DNA of 64,000 nt from positions 13,395,151 through 13,459,150 of the forward strand of contig OX393569.1 in assembly GCA_947652115.1 (NCBI GenBank). The letters run 5' to 3'. This DNA is from Blastomussa wellsi (Eukaryota; Cnidaria; Anthozoa; Scleractinia; Plerogyridae). Under the pieces are notes generated by a model that made no database searches, was not told the origin of the DNA, and worked only from the letters and a program-made list of their open reading frames with translations. Positions within the stretch are counted from its first letter, which is position 1; each line of letters begins with the position of its first letter. Of the stretch, positions 1 through 37,043 are shown piece after piece. A program made the translations under genes and the position numbers.

Positions 1-840
1 GTATGCTCTCACAGTGTGCACTGCAATGTGGCCAGCACTAAGGTTAAAAATTATTAAACAGAACTGCCAATTTTATGGACATTCTTAGTTTAATTGAATG
101 CATGGTCACTGGGTTGTGCTAAAACAAGTAGATGGCTTGCCCTCGATTTCTGTAGATGTCAAAGTTTACTCGGGCTTTGCCCTCCTACCAACTAAAAGCC
201 AACCTTGAGTTCTCCATCTAAACGTTAAATAGAAAACAGTAAGAATCAGAATCACAGATTTCCAGTAGAATACAACCAAGATTCTGTTGATAGTTGGTGA
301 GGGTGAACCTCAAAGACAACTACTGGTATCAATGTTGATAGAAACTCAAAGCAAGCAGTGCAATTTATTTAGCACAACCCAGTGATGTGGCACGACTGGT
401 ATTAGCCAATCAGATTGTGAGTTTGCCAACAGTAAGCGACTGGTATGGTTACACTAAATAGTGATCAGCAGTTGCAGTCTTAGTGTTAGTGATTTATCTA
501 CAATCTTTCCCTAACTGTTGAGATACTCGTACGAAATAGGGAAACTCACAGTTCCCCCTGCCTTATTCAAGAATTGCATTACCAAAACATTGTTCGTCAA
601 TACAAACGAACAAACGAACAATACACCCCGACCGCCATTTCAATGTTGTCCAAATGTTTCATTCAACATTCCATCAAAATTCAAAATTGTATGGGAGAGA
701 GGAGGCATACACAGCGTTATAAATGTCTTAACCCTCTTTGCAAAAGAATGTATCAAAAGGCCTCAAAAGAATGTAAGGCCTATATAATTATTATGTATCC
801 TTGGCAGACATATGCATCCTTTTTTTTAAATAAATAAAAA
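1..840. other. Intergenic, no gene recognised
   Basis: AT-rich sequence. The open stretches are under 90 codons, overlap in two frames and show no splice-site or family signal. I see nothing functional here. Confidence 0.5.
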
Positions 841-1394
841 AACGTTACAGTCAAAACAGCTCAAGCGTTCCTATCGAGGGTGATTTCATTCTTGGCTTCA
901 ATATTCCATTCCTGAAGTTAATATTTCAATGTTCAAACAGCGACTCGATTTAAAACAAAAATTTTGATTTCATAATACCTGGCCTCACAATGCAAAATAT
1001 CCCTAATTTGCATAAAAACAAAAACTGGGTCAACAATATTTTTCCCACTTTCTCTTCTGCCAGCAGCATTTTTGAGCCCTACTAAAATCTCTTGCTTCTC
1101 TTTTTGTATTATGAGAGGTTTGATAAAAGCGAGTGATGAACAAAATCACGAGAAAACACTGTGTGTGACATTTGACGGTTGACCAGTTGCAGTCAAAATT
1201 ATGCAAATTTTGGCCAAATTCCCACATGCCCGTTGCGTGAAGCCAGACAATAATCCAATCAACATTCAAGATTTTAATTGAGTCGCCGTTTGAACATTGA
1301 AGTATTCACTTCAAGAATGTAATATTGAAGCAAAGAATGAAATCAATGAATTCACTCTTGATAGGAACGCTTGAGCTGTTTTGACTATAATGTT
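841..1394. repeat. Foldback/MITE-like element with long terminal inverted repeats
   Basis: The left end (841-960) is matched by the reverse complement of the right end (about 1262-1394). The shared outer motif is AGTCAAAACAGCTCAAG, followed by imperfect homology over roughly 120 bp. The internal part is AT-rich and has no coding signal. No clear target-site duplication was seen, so the superfamily is unassigned. Confidence 0.75.
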
Positions 1395-4200
1395 CCAAGT
1401 GGAACAAATTATGCATTAGAGGCAGGCAGGTCCAATAAAGCAGAGAGATAAGGTGATTCCCTTGAAATACTTTTTTAAAAATGGAAATTGTGCAAAATGT
1501 TTTCTGTTTGTTAGTAAAATAATTTCAAGATACGACAAGAAGAGGTCATCATTTATGTGGTAGGGTTGTGATACTGACACTTTGGGTTAACCCATAACTC
1601 TCTGTAGTATCAGCTATCAAATACTTACCGTAATTCCCATGGCTACTAAGGTTTTTGACAGCACGAAACAAAGAGAAAGAAAAACTTTTCTAACCCAACT
1701 TCATTTTGTTATTTGTTCATCCCAACCAGGGTTTTGAGAAATAATTTACCAAAATACTATTTAAATGAAACAAATATAATAAATTATCTAGTTTAAAATT
1801 AAGACGTGCAAGGACATATAAAAAGTTAAGAATATTGTTATAGCTACCAAATACCGACCAGTAAGTGACTAATAGCAATCTTTAGCAGTCTTAGCCATCA
1901 AGAAAAAAAATTGCTAAATGCAATATTGTTATAATACACAAAAAGAAATGTGCACATACTGGTAGTAGAAACTGTTTATTGCAATTTAAGGGAATCACCT
2001 AAATGACACCATTTAAAAGTTGGTAGACATTTAAAATGTATAATAATTATTATTTACATAATTATGTCAATTCTTTATGGTTTGTTTGAGCTGCCACTCA
2101 GAGATTTTCAATATTTTTGGATAACAAAGTTAACAGTATTTTGATTACAACAAGGAAACTGTTGATAGTTTTTGATTGTTTTTTTTTTCTGTAATTGCAT
2201 TGCATTGTTATTGTTGTTGTGTCGTGAGGTAAACCAGTCAGATATGACATAAATATATTTAATCTACAATCTGGTTGGTCACAGCACAATAACATAATTT
2301 TAAGTCAAATCAAAGAGCTTTTGGGTTCTAAGTGACATTTAAGGTGATTTAATATAAAGATCATTACTCAGAGTCATAATACCTAACTTATTCATGAAGT
2401 GATATAACCATATGATCCCTCTAATGAGATAAGATTTAAGCAAATTTTAGCAAAGTTATTTTTATTTTTTATCATGTAGAAAACTGGTATATTCTTATTA
2501 CTGATACACAGGCCAAATAATAAATCAAATCCAAAACATTAGATTTGAACTTGAAGGAGTTTGAAGGAAATAAAATTAGGTAGATACATAATCTTTGTTT
2601 ACCTATTTTAGTCTTTGAACAACTCTGGATGCATATATTTTGCTATACTACGTATATAAAGCTTGATTTCGTAGGAAAGTTGGGAAATATCGTAGTGATG
2701 GCAGGGTCATGTATGGTGTGATAATCCCTGACTCGTTACTGGACAGTGCATATTTATCTTTACAGAACTGACACAACTGACAGTAGTGCTAAAAATTATA
2801 TAAGCTTTTGTTAAAATAATATTCACATGGATTTTTAAATTAAACTTGTATTCTATCATTCATATGACTGTCTGGCAATGTCTTGTATTTTTACTTTGAA
2901 AATGTATGTATGTTCACATTTCAGGTACCCTGGGTACCAGAGGTTTTCTCGCGGCATGGGGGAACTTCACTTTGGTGGCCAAAGGCTGCCAAGCCCGCTT
3001 TTCACGCGGGTCAAAACAAAGACAAAGACCGAAACCGGAAACCACGCATGAAAAGGGTACATTTCAGGAAAACCAAGCATCAGAATTAACAGACATCCAA
3101 ATGAATAAAAATCTTCTGAACATCAACTTTCACATCAATAAAAAAACTGCCATTTGATAAAAAAACTGTTGTACTGCGTCGATGGGAAAGTCAAACAATT
3201 TGGTAAATTGATAAAGGCAGAGAAACGGTTGTAGCAAAATTTGAAAGGCTGATATTTAAGCATTAGCCCTCTGTCAAAGCAATGAATGGCCAACACTCCA
3301 TGTGCCAGCTTTGCAAGATTTTCCTTGGTGATTTATCTCCTTTATCATCTAGCCTAGCAAGTTAATATTATGTATGGCAAGAAGAACAGATTTGTTCACT
3401 TGCTGGTATTCAAATATAACTATCCATAAATTTTTTGTTGGAAAGAAAAAGCTCGTAAAATCTTAGTTTAGGAGTTAATTCAGGGAACTTCGAACAGGTG
3501 TAATTCAGCGAATTTAAAATAGCCCATAAGCTATACACAGCATTTTCAAATTTAGACTCACCCAGAGACCATAATCAAAACTAGAAAAAGATGTTACCGC
3601 TATTACAATTGGTGCCAGTGCTAGGTGCTCCATATGTACAGGACACTGTTATGAACATGCCTTTTTTCCAAGTAATGCCAGAATATTTGGGCATGGTGCC
3701 TGTATCTGATGGAGTAAACTCAATAAAAGGGATACCGGTACTTGTCAAATGTCTGAACACAGTACTATGTTTTACGGGTGCCCAGACAAGTGCTGTCAGC
3801 AAGTGTTTTGAATGACATTCACCAGGGGCGGATCCAGGAATTTTTGATAGGGGGTCAAACTTTTACTCAGTTGAGTGATAATAAGTGATCATGTCAATGT
3901 GAGAATTTCAGCATGGTAAAAACCAAAAAAATTGGTTAGGGAATGGACCACTTGATATTCTCAGGAGAACTATTCTTTTATCCATCTGGAAATTCTTCAT
4001 GCATGTACATGCTGCTAATTCAAAATCTGAAAACAAGAAATTTGCAGAATATCGTCACATGGTCTGCAATGAAGCAACAAATCGCCTAAGCGACTGAGAT
4101 CTATTCATCATCTATCCTTTTTTCATGTTTTTTTGCACTGTTGTCACATAGTACGCCATCAGTAGAAAAATAGATAACTACAAGATAAAGAGACGCAGTG
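1395..4200. other. Intergenic, repeats only
   Basis: No gene recognised. An inverted pair sharing GGTGATTCCCTT (about 1449-1463 and 1988-2001) may bound a further small element. The motif GGGGCGGATCCAGG near 3827 resembles a transposon end. ORFs on both strands at 3581-3815 overlap each other and match no family I know. Confidence 0.4.
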
Positions 4201-4204
4201 AAAC

Positions 4205-4210
4205 TTTATT
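4205..4210 (-). promoter_or_regulatory. Poly(A) signal of the bZIP gene
   Basis: AATAAA on the minus strand, about 130 nt beyond the stop codon of the bZIP gene. Spacing is normal for a short 3' UTR. Confidence 0.5.
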
Positions 4211-4338
4211 TGGCCATTTATACATTTCTTTAAATAAAAATGCCAGATACAAAAACTATCGCGAGCACTTAGCTCTAAATATATACAAACTGGAGACTGC
4301 TGTCATGACCTCGAACAGCTCACCAGGTATGGAGCTAC

Positions 4339-5103
4339 TTATTCACCTATCCTGATATTGCAACAGTGCTCGCAACATTCTGCATGCTGCACAAACAGAT
4401 GGAAAGCATAATTCAGCTCTTGCAGCTGTCTGTCTACTTCTTCAATCTGCTCCTGCAGTCTTTTATTAGCCAGCTCCAGACTTTGAAAGCGTTCCCTCCT
4501 GAGAAGAAAAGGACGGAGACGAACGGTTTTCAACCTTACTGACGTGCGCTAGCAAACGTGACCTTGGCTTCAAACGTCACATGCATCAATTTCTTGAATG
4601 TTCTAATTCAAGTTTAATCACAACAGGAAACAAATTTAAGAGCCTTGCAAATATCGTCAATATTAAAAAAATGTGGCTAGAGCTCGAGATTCTCAATGAC
4701 GAATGAAAGTCCACACTGCGCCAAAGCCGCTGTATTACTAAAATTTCAAATGTTAGTTTTAGCTCTTAAGTTAGCACTATCACCTTCTTTTCCTGTATTT
4801 TCGACTGCTTTCCACATTTCGAGCTCTTCTTTTCCCGTCCGTCTTATAGAGTCTCCCTTCGTTTAGCTGAGTCTTTGCTGTAGACCATGTCGATAGAGGA
4901 AGGGGTGTCTGGATACTTGATGAGGTTGCAACCTGTACCTGTCGGCCATAGTCCGAATAAGCTTATTAATAAATGGTTGCTATTTCTTGCCAAAAGACTT
5001 TACGAATGCACAGTTTTAGTTAACCAAACTAAATTTAAAATACCTCATGTTGTTCAGCAAGTTTAAGGCAGACTGCCGGGTCGGTATAAATGGTGAAATT
5101 CAT
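4339..5103 (-). CDS. Small bZIP transcription factor, three exons
   Basis: Proposed exons (minus order): 5103-5044, 4938-4784, 4498-4339, giving 375 nt and a 124-residue protein. Exon 2 carries the basic region RARNVESSRKYRKRR, with the bZIP signature Asn plus invariant Arg and a GCN4/ATF4-like pattern. Exon 3 begins after a strong acceptor (TTTTCTTCTCAG) and continues as a leucine zipper (SLELANKRLQEQIEE, then RQLQELNYAFHLF), ending in a Cys-rich tail. Phases fit exactly: exon 2 ends with two bases of Arg and exon 3 supplies the third. The basic region and zipper are therefore split by an intron at the standard place. Exon 1 (ATG at 5103, donor after GAG) is less sure, because the exon 2 acceptor is weak. 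The product should dimerise and bind DNA in the nucleus. The exact subfamily is not resolved. Confidence 0.7.
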
Positions 5104-5560
5104 AACCAGCAAACGACACTTCGCACTTCCAGCTAACACAAAGCAACCGAACGAGCAAATTAGTCCCAGTCCCCAGAGAGAGTTTTTTTGTGGGCTGTCT
5201 GGGTCATCACGTTATTCGTGTCACAACTGCCCAGTGTAAAATTAAACTTCATTTGTATCGTGTATTTATCGACAATAAAGCAATCACCTTATAGCGGCCA
5301 ATGTAAAATTTTCGGCAAAAAAGTTCAAAACCGGCGTCGTTTTCCCTCTATTTTGCGAGAGCCAATAATAAAACGAAGTTTTGTCACGTGGTTCACAACC
5401 CAAACAAGAGGAGCGTTGGAAACAAGCTATAAATTTGTAATGATTTTCCAAGCTCCAAACAACTCGATTGCAGTGTAAAGCATGAGTTGTTTTTGCCGTG
5501 TTTTGAAAGAGAAAACGCAACTGAAGAACTGCACAGATAGTAAAACGAGAAGTTGAAAAA
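5104..5560. promoter_or_regulatory. Shared divergent promoter, bZIP gene / TRIM37
   Basis: The 457 bp between the two start codons separates head-to-head genes. It contains an inverted-CCAAT-type box (GCCAAT, 5361-5366) and a perfect E-box CACGTG (5395-5400). A bidirectional promoter is inferred from layout; transcription starts are unknown. Confidence 0.5.
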
Positions 5561-32438
<26,878 letters not shown>

Positions 32439-32891
32439 CTTGATAATTATACACATAATTATTGTGTTGAGTTGAGTTGAGTGGGGGTGGGTTGGGGTAG
32501 ACACTCCATTCCTCCACGTTTGGATCCGGCAGTTGTACCGACATGATTTGAAATTAACAGATGTATAATTTATTCATATTAAGTAATTAATATATAGCTG
32601 TGCTCTGATGACTTGCATTTGATGCATAGAGCGTTTTCTCATCACGTCACGGCAGCCATGTTGGTTTCCAAACCAACCCTCCTTATTATAACTATTTGTT
32701 TTGGATTGTTGTAAACTACTGTAATCTATTTGTTGATGTATTTTTAATTGTTGTGTGGCAAATAATAATAATAATAATAATTGACCTCTACTTTTATGCA
32801 AACATTGCCATTTGTATCAGCAATCCAACATGGCCGCTTGTCACATGTGTGAAAACGCTCCAGTGCAACTAGTCTATCTCGACATTAACCG

Positions 32892-32933
<42 letters not shown>

Positions 32934-33306
32934 GTTGTTGTTGTGTCTTTTTTGTAAGGCTCTCTTTCCTTGCTGTTATCATCGCATTAGTTCAGTGTAG
33001 CTTATTTCTGACTGGGCGTCAGGGATGCATTGCGATGTTGAAAACTTGAACATTCTCAAACGTCTTGTTGAATTTAAGCAATCCAATTGCTTATTCCGGG
33101 ACAATTCTCTACTTAAGAATGCCAGTAAAAGTGAATCCTGCCCTTTTACCTTGAACCCCTGTGCCATGTTAAAATCTCTCTTTTTTTCAAATAATTAGCT
33201 TTCCTTAAATGATTGTAAATAATTCTGTGAATTGCTAAATGCTAATCCTGAGCACAGCAAGAATATATTTTGAGAGTTTAAATTGATTCTCTAGCAGATC
33301 AATAAA
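32439..33306 (+). other. TRIM37: TRIM37 3' UTR and end region
   Basis: Starts at the TRIM37 stop codon. Contains (AAT)n at 32762-32780, a long (TTA)n/(TTG)n run at 32893-32942 and a candidate AATAAA at 33301-33306. Which signal is used cannot be told. Confidence 0.4.
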
Positions 33307-33684
33307 TTATAATAGTTGATTGGTGTTATGCTATCTTTGAGTTAATTTCATTTTGTTTCAACCCTCTTCAGAGACTCGAGCAAGTTAGATACTTTAGGGC
33401 AAGAGAAAGAAAAACAATCACAACTGACGCGAACAAGCGATTGGTTTTGTTTCTTTACAGAAAAATAGATCTCGATGCTATCTTTTTTGGATCAATTTTG
33501 AACACTTCTGTTCTTGCGTTAAGGTGTCCCATTATGCTTTGCAGCTCGTACGCTTTGCTGGATTAAGATAAACCGTCTTACAGTCGGCACAGGTAAAGAC
33601 CCTTGTTAACAGGCTTCACTGTTATCTCTCAGTCAGTTAACAGGCTTTACTATCTCTCAGTTAGTACGCCCGCTGTGATTGGTC

Positions 33685-33718
33685 AATTTAGCGGGCCGTA
33701 TTTACGGCCCGCTAAATT
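33685..33718. repeat. Perfect 16-bp hairpin
   Basis: AATTTAGCGGGCCGTA, two-base loop, then its exact reverse complement. The rest of 33307-34082 shows nothing else I can name. Confidence 0.8.
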
Positions 33719-34082
33719 TAAAATCGCGCTCGATTCCAAGATAAAGAGATATGATAAATATCTTACTAACCTCGTTTTCTCGGGAAGCGTGCGGTCGAAT
33801 AAATCTACGGCCCTCGAATTCGGTTTGTAGCATCATATTTATTTGCGAGGCGATTTTCAATTGCAAAACCACCCAAAAAGCCATTGGAGACTGTAATTTA
33901 GCTATAAATATCAGTCGCTGCCAAAACGAAATTACTTATCTAAGAGGGCCAACTGTTTTACACACTATGCTACTTAAAAATACCCTAATTATTTCTTACC
34001 TGGCGAAAAATGTCTTTGGCCTCTATGTAAAATATTTTCATTTAGTCTCTTGATTGCCAGAAGCTATTCATTTCCCACCGAT

Positions 34083-34362
34083 GGCCCGATTTATGCTAGA
34101 GACCGAGCATCCGTCTGGAATGAATTTGGGCAGAGAACGGTAATCTGTCCGATAATATATCTGGGTATAAATATGGGCAAACAGATGGATCATCCGTCCA
34201 GACAACGTATCGCGATAGGTCGTCTTAACCCACGAACTATCGTGGATATCCGTTTAGACGGACGATCCGTCTCTGTACGAACTATCAGACACACCGATAG
34301 TTCGTCCCAAAGTTCGTTCCATCAGTGTTGTCGGATGATCCGTGTCTAGTATAAATCGGGTC
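34083..34362. repeat. MITE, TIR about 30 bp (GACCCGATTTATACTAGA)
   Basis: The right end (reverse complement GACCCGATTTATACTAGACA) matches the left end with few mismatches. Internal ACGAACTATC and its inverse add a further stem. Confidence 0.8.
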
Positions 34363-34529
34363 ACTGTTTGTTTTGGAAGACTCGCTTGTTTGTTTCAATC
34401 CAATTCAATTACAGTGAAACCGTCCCATTTTGTCACTCGCTCACCCCAGCTGTCAATGCACAAAATTGTGAAAGTTTGGGGTTATTTAAAAAAATATATT
34501 TCGTGTAACGTGCTCGATTTTGCTTGTTA

Positions 34530-35035
34530 ACGAATTTCTATTATTTGAAAATTCAGAGGGCTTATCAGACGCGCTCAGAATTTTCCCGGAAATCATCGTT
34601 TCCACGGAAATAATTGCACATGAATACAGAAACAATAGTCACTTTCAAAGTGGACGAAGTTGCTCATTGACGAATGTCTATTGTTTGAATATTCAGGGGG
34701 AGGGGGCTGTTTCTGTGCGTGCTAAAGACTTGTGACTTTGAAATTTGCACAACATGGCGTTGAAGTCACCCTTTAAAACGCGCACAGAATTTCTCCGGAA
34801 ATCCTCTTTCACGGAAATATCTGCGCATGGATTTTAAAACAATAGGAATTTGTTACTGAGTTCAAAAGAGCAGAACTCCCCAATGAATTTCTATTGCAGT
34901 ATTCAGGGGGGATTTTCTCTGCGTGCTGAGACTTGTACTTCAACACTTGCGCAATATGGAGATTAGGCCATACCCTTTCAAACGCGCACAAAATTTCCTC
35001 AGAAATACTCTCTTTCACGGAAATATGGTTTTGTT
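34530..35035. repeat. Tandem repeat, about 205-bp period, 2.5 copies
   Basis: Blocks GAATTTCTATT..TTCAGGGGG and ACGCGCACAGAATTTC..TTTCACGGAAAT recur at about 34532/34672/34882 and 34570/34779/34982. No coding signal. 35041-35218 holds nothing recognised. Confidence 0.75.
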
Positions 35036-35218
35036 CAAATACCTCAAAGGTGTAAGTAACCCGTGAAGAGCAATGCTGAAAATAAAAAAAAACAAAGAAA
35101 CGATTGTAAAAACTAAAAAGTTTGAAGGCTGTCAGTGCTAAAAAGAACTTTGGTTTGAATCAAAACCCCTGTTAATTAGTTATAAATAACTTAACAATTC
35201 CAATCTTGACGTAGAGCA

Positions 35219-35400
35219 TATGAAATAACTCATATGAACTGCGGATGTCACGGATGAAAGTGAGAAATGATCATCGCAGTTAATTTCCAATTTAAGCAAT
35301 TGGAATAAAGAAGCCTGAAAAAAATCAGGGCTTCAACAGGATTCAAAACCGTGACGTCTGCGATACCGGTGCGATGCTATACCAACTGAGCTATGAAGCA
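35219..35400 (-). repeat. tRNA-derived SINE
   Basis: Minus-strand order: tRNA-like head with box A (TAGCTCAGTTGGTATAGCA) and box B (GGTTTTGAATCC), a T-rich linker, an inverted GAAGCC..GGCTTC block, then an unrelated tail (GCAATTGGAAAT, AACTGCGATGATCA). This is the layout of SINEs with a polymerase III promoter. Part of the tail motif (GATCATCGCAGTTAATTTCC) recurs at 35405. Confidence 0.75.
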
Positions 35401-35853
35401 CACATGATCATCGCAGTTAATTTCCAAATTATGTCATGGAGAATTCGCATTGGTGTCTTCTCGCCCAAAGTCACAATTGGTAACCGCGTTACAACAGGCA
35501 ACTCTTCGAGCTGTCATGCTCCTCTAAAGCTTACCAACGCAGTAATGGTTTTTCTCACTGTGTTATCCTTCACTTCTTTACTTGTTATCTGCATGGACAT
35601 TGAACTGAATCCTGGTCCTAACCTTGTCGCCGCAACTACACCTCACTTTACAAGCCTTTTCAATGCCACCAAACGAATCCAACTCAAGCTGATTCGCTAC
35701 CAGCACCACCTAAAAACTATGATTTTTACGCTGCCAACAACATTGTCCCGCAAGGATTATTACCGCGTTGCATACCGGCCTTTGATTCAAATAACTTTTG
35801 GTTCTACAGACAATGGAATAACATTTGTTTTATTACCGCCCACCGACATCTGA
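35374..35853 (+). CDS. LINE-derived ORF with 2A-like motif
   Basis: The useful part begins at Met 35545: a hydrophobic run (VFLTVLSFTSLLVI) followed directly by a 2A-like motif DIELNPGP at 35596-35619. Such motifs stop-and-restart translation at the Gly-Pro bond. They are known near the start of ORFs in several animal CR1/L2-type non-LTR elements. The ORF stops at 35853. A second open stretch in another frame (35877-36146, basic N-half, Ser/Thr-rich C-half) is probably more of the same decayed element. No endonuclease is present. Confidence 0.5.
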   Translation: MLYQLSYEAHMIIAVNFQIMSWRIRIGVFSPKVTIGNRVTTGNSSSCHAPLKLTNAVMVFLTVLSFTSLLVICMDIELNPGPNLVAATTPHFTSLFNATKRIQLKLIRYQHHLKTMIFTLPTTLSRKDYYRVAYRPLIQITFGSTDNGITFVLLPPTDI

Positions 35854-36099
35854 CTCTGCTGACAAAGGAATGTCACATGAAGATTAAACAACTTGGAAAG
35901 GAAAACCACAAGAAAAACCTGGAAGAACATTGCTCACCAGAAACTTTTAATTTTTATATTTCTAGAATTACTTCGATGGCTTCATCTCTTGAGTCACTAC
36001 TCGCTCGTAGGCGTGTTAACAAATCTCGTAACTCACACGTCACTAACTCTAACGTCACCGCTAGTGATAACCTCGACACCTCTTCTAACAATACACAAG

Positions 36100-36595
36100 C
36101 GCCCTCACGTACCCGTAATCGCAAATGCTTCGTTTCAAGTAATTAGTATTTGGCTTGGGCAGCGAAAGTTTACCTTCAAGATTTCTTAAGTTATAATCAT
36201 TAACACGGCGTTGAGTGAAAAGATACTGAAGATATTCTGGGGCAAGTTCATTCAATGTCTTATACATGATTAAAACTTTCAGTTTTTTACGACGAAGAGA
36301 CAGCTTCTCCCACTTAAACGTCACTAGAAGGAGGTTGGAGCTCGTATCAAAAGGTGATTTAGCAATTACTCTAGATGCGCGATTTTTAAAGTTTTGTAAT
36401 TTGTCACTCAAATAGCCACTCATACAATCCCAGAGTGGGTTGCAGTAATCAAAATGTGGTAATATTAAAGCATTATAAATCTGAACTGCAACATCCGTCG
36501 GAATAAAAGGTCGTACTCGTTGCACCAATGGCTGAAGAGGCTTTCTTGCATATTTCGTCAACGTGTTTAGACCAAGAAAGTTGAGCATCAAATGG
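36100..36595 (-). pseudogene. 3' fragment of a CR1/L2-like LINE reverse transcriptase
   Basis: The minus strand encodes the C-terminal RT/thumb part: LSWSKHVDEICKKA in one frame, then after a frameshift near 36530 RPFIPTDVAVQIYNALILP, HFDYCNPLWDC and NDYNLRNLEGKLSLPKP. The catalytic YADD part is absent (5'-truncated). It meets the plus-strand LINE piece near 36100 head-on, so two separate insertions are likely. Confidence 0.85.
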
Positions 36596-37043
36596 TAGGG
36601 TTAATTGAAAAATATCGTTTTGAAATCGCGCGCGAGTGAACAAAATCGCTTGGAAATTCAGCGCGAGGAACATCGTGGAACTCGCGCGCCGCGATTTTAA
36701 AGTCGGCGCGCGCCCTCCATGTATAGCGGTCTCCCTCGCCACTGATTCGGACTCCCGCGCCCCTACTGTGCCCTCCGCGTAGCGAATCAAACGAGCGACT
36801 TGGAGCAAGTCTAACAAAACACTAGCTCAGCACTGATGTTTGAAGAAAGAATATTAATTTTTAATCCATTTCAGTCCACTCAGAAGGATTCAAATATTAT
36901 TAATAACTTCTCAGTAGCGAGTTCTTCCGCCAACAAAAACGACATTCTGCTAGAGCACTGGTCGCCATGTTTCCAATGGAGCCCCAAGATGCCCTGGGCA
37001 CTGCGTTGACAATTTTTTACGTGGGGTGTGGGGACGTGACGCA
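36596..37043. promoter_or_regulatory. GC-rich 5' region of the TP53I13-like gene
   Basis: CG-rich with several CGCGCGC runs (36620-36780), unlike its surroundings. A YY1-type GCCATGTT lies at 36963. A promoter is inferred from position; transcription start unknown. Confidence 0.35.

Noticed and set aside
3581..3815. Overlapping 73-74 codon ORFs on both strands
   Set aside because: No family match that I recognise, no splice context, both strands open over the same bases.
35340..35400. Functional tRNA gene
   Set aside because: Box A and B are present but the cloverleaf arms are imperfect and a SINE tail follows.
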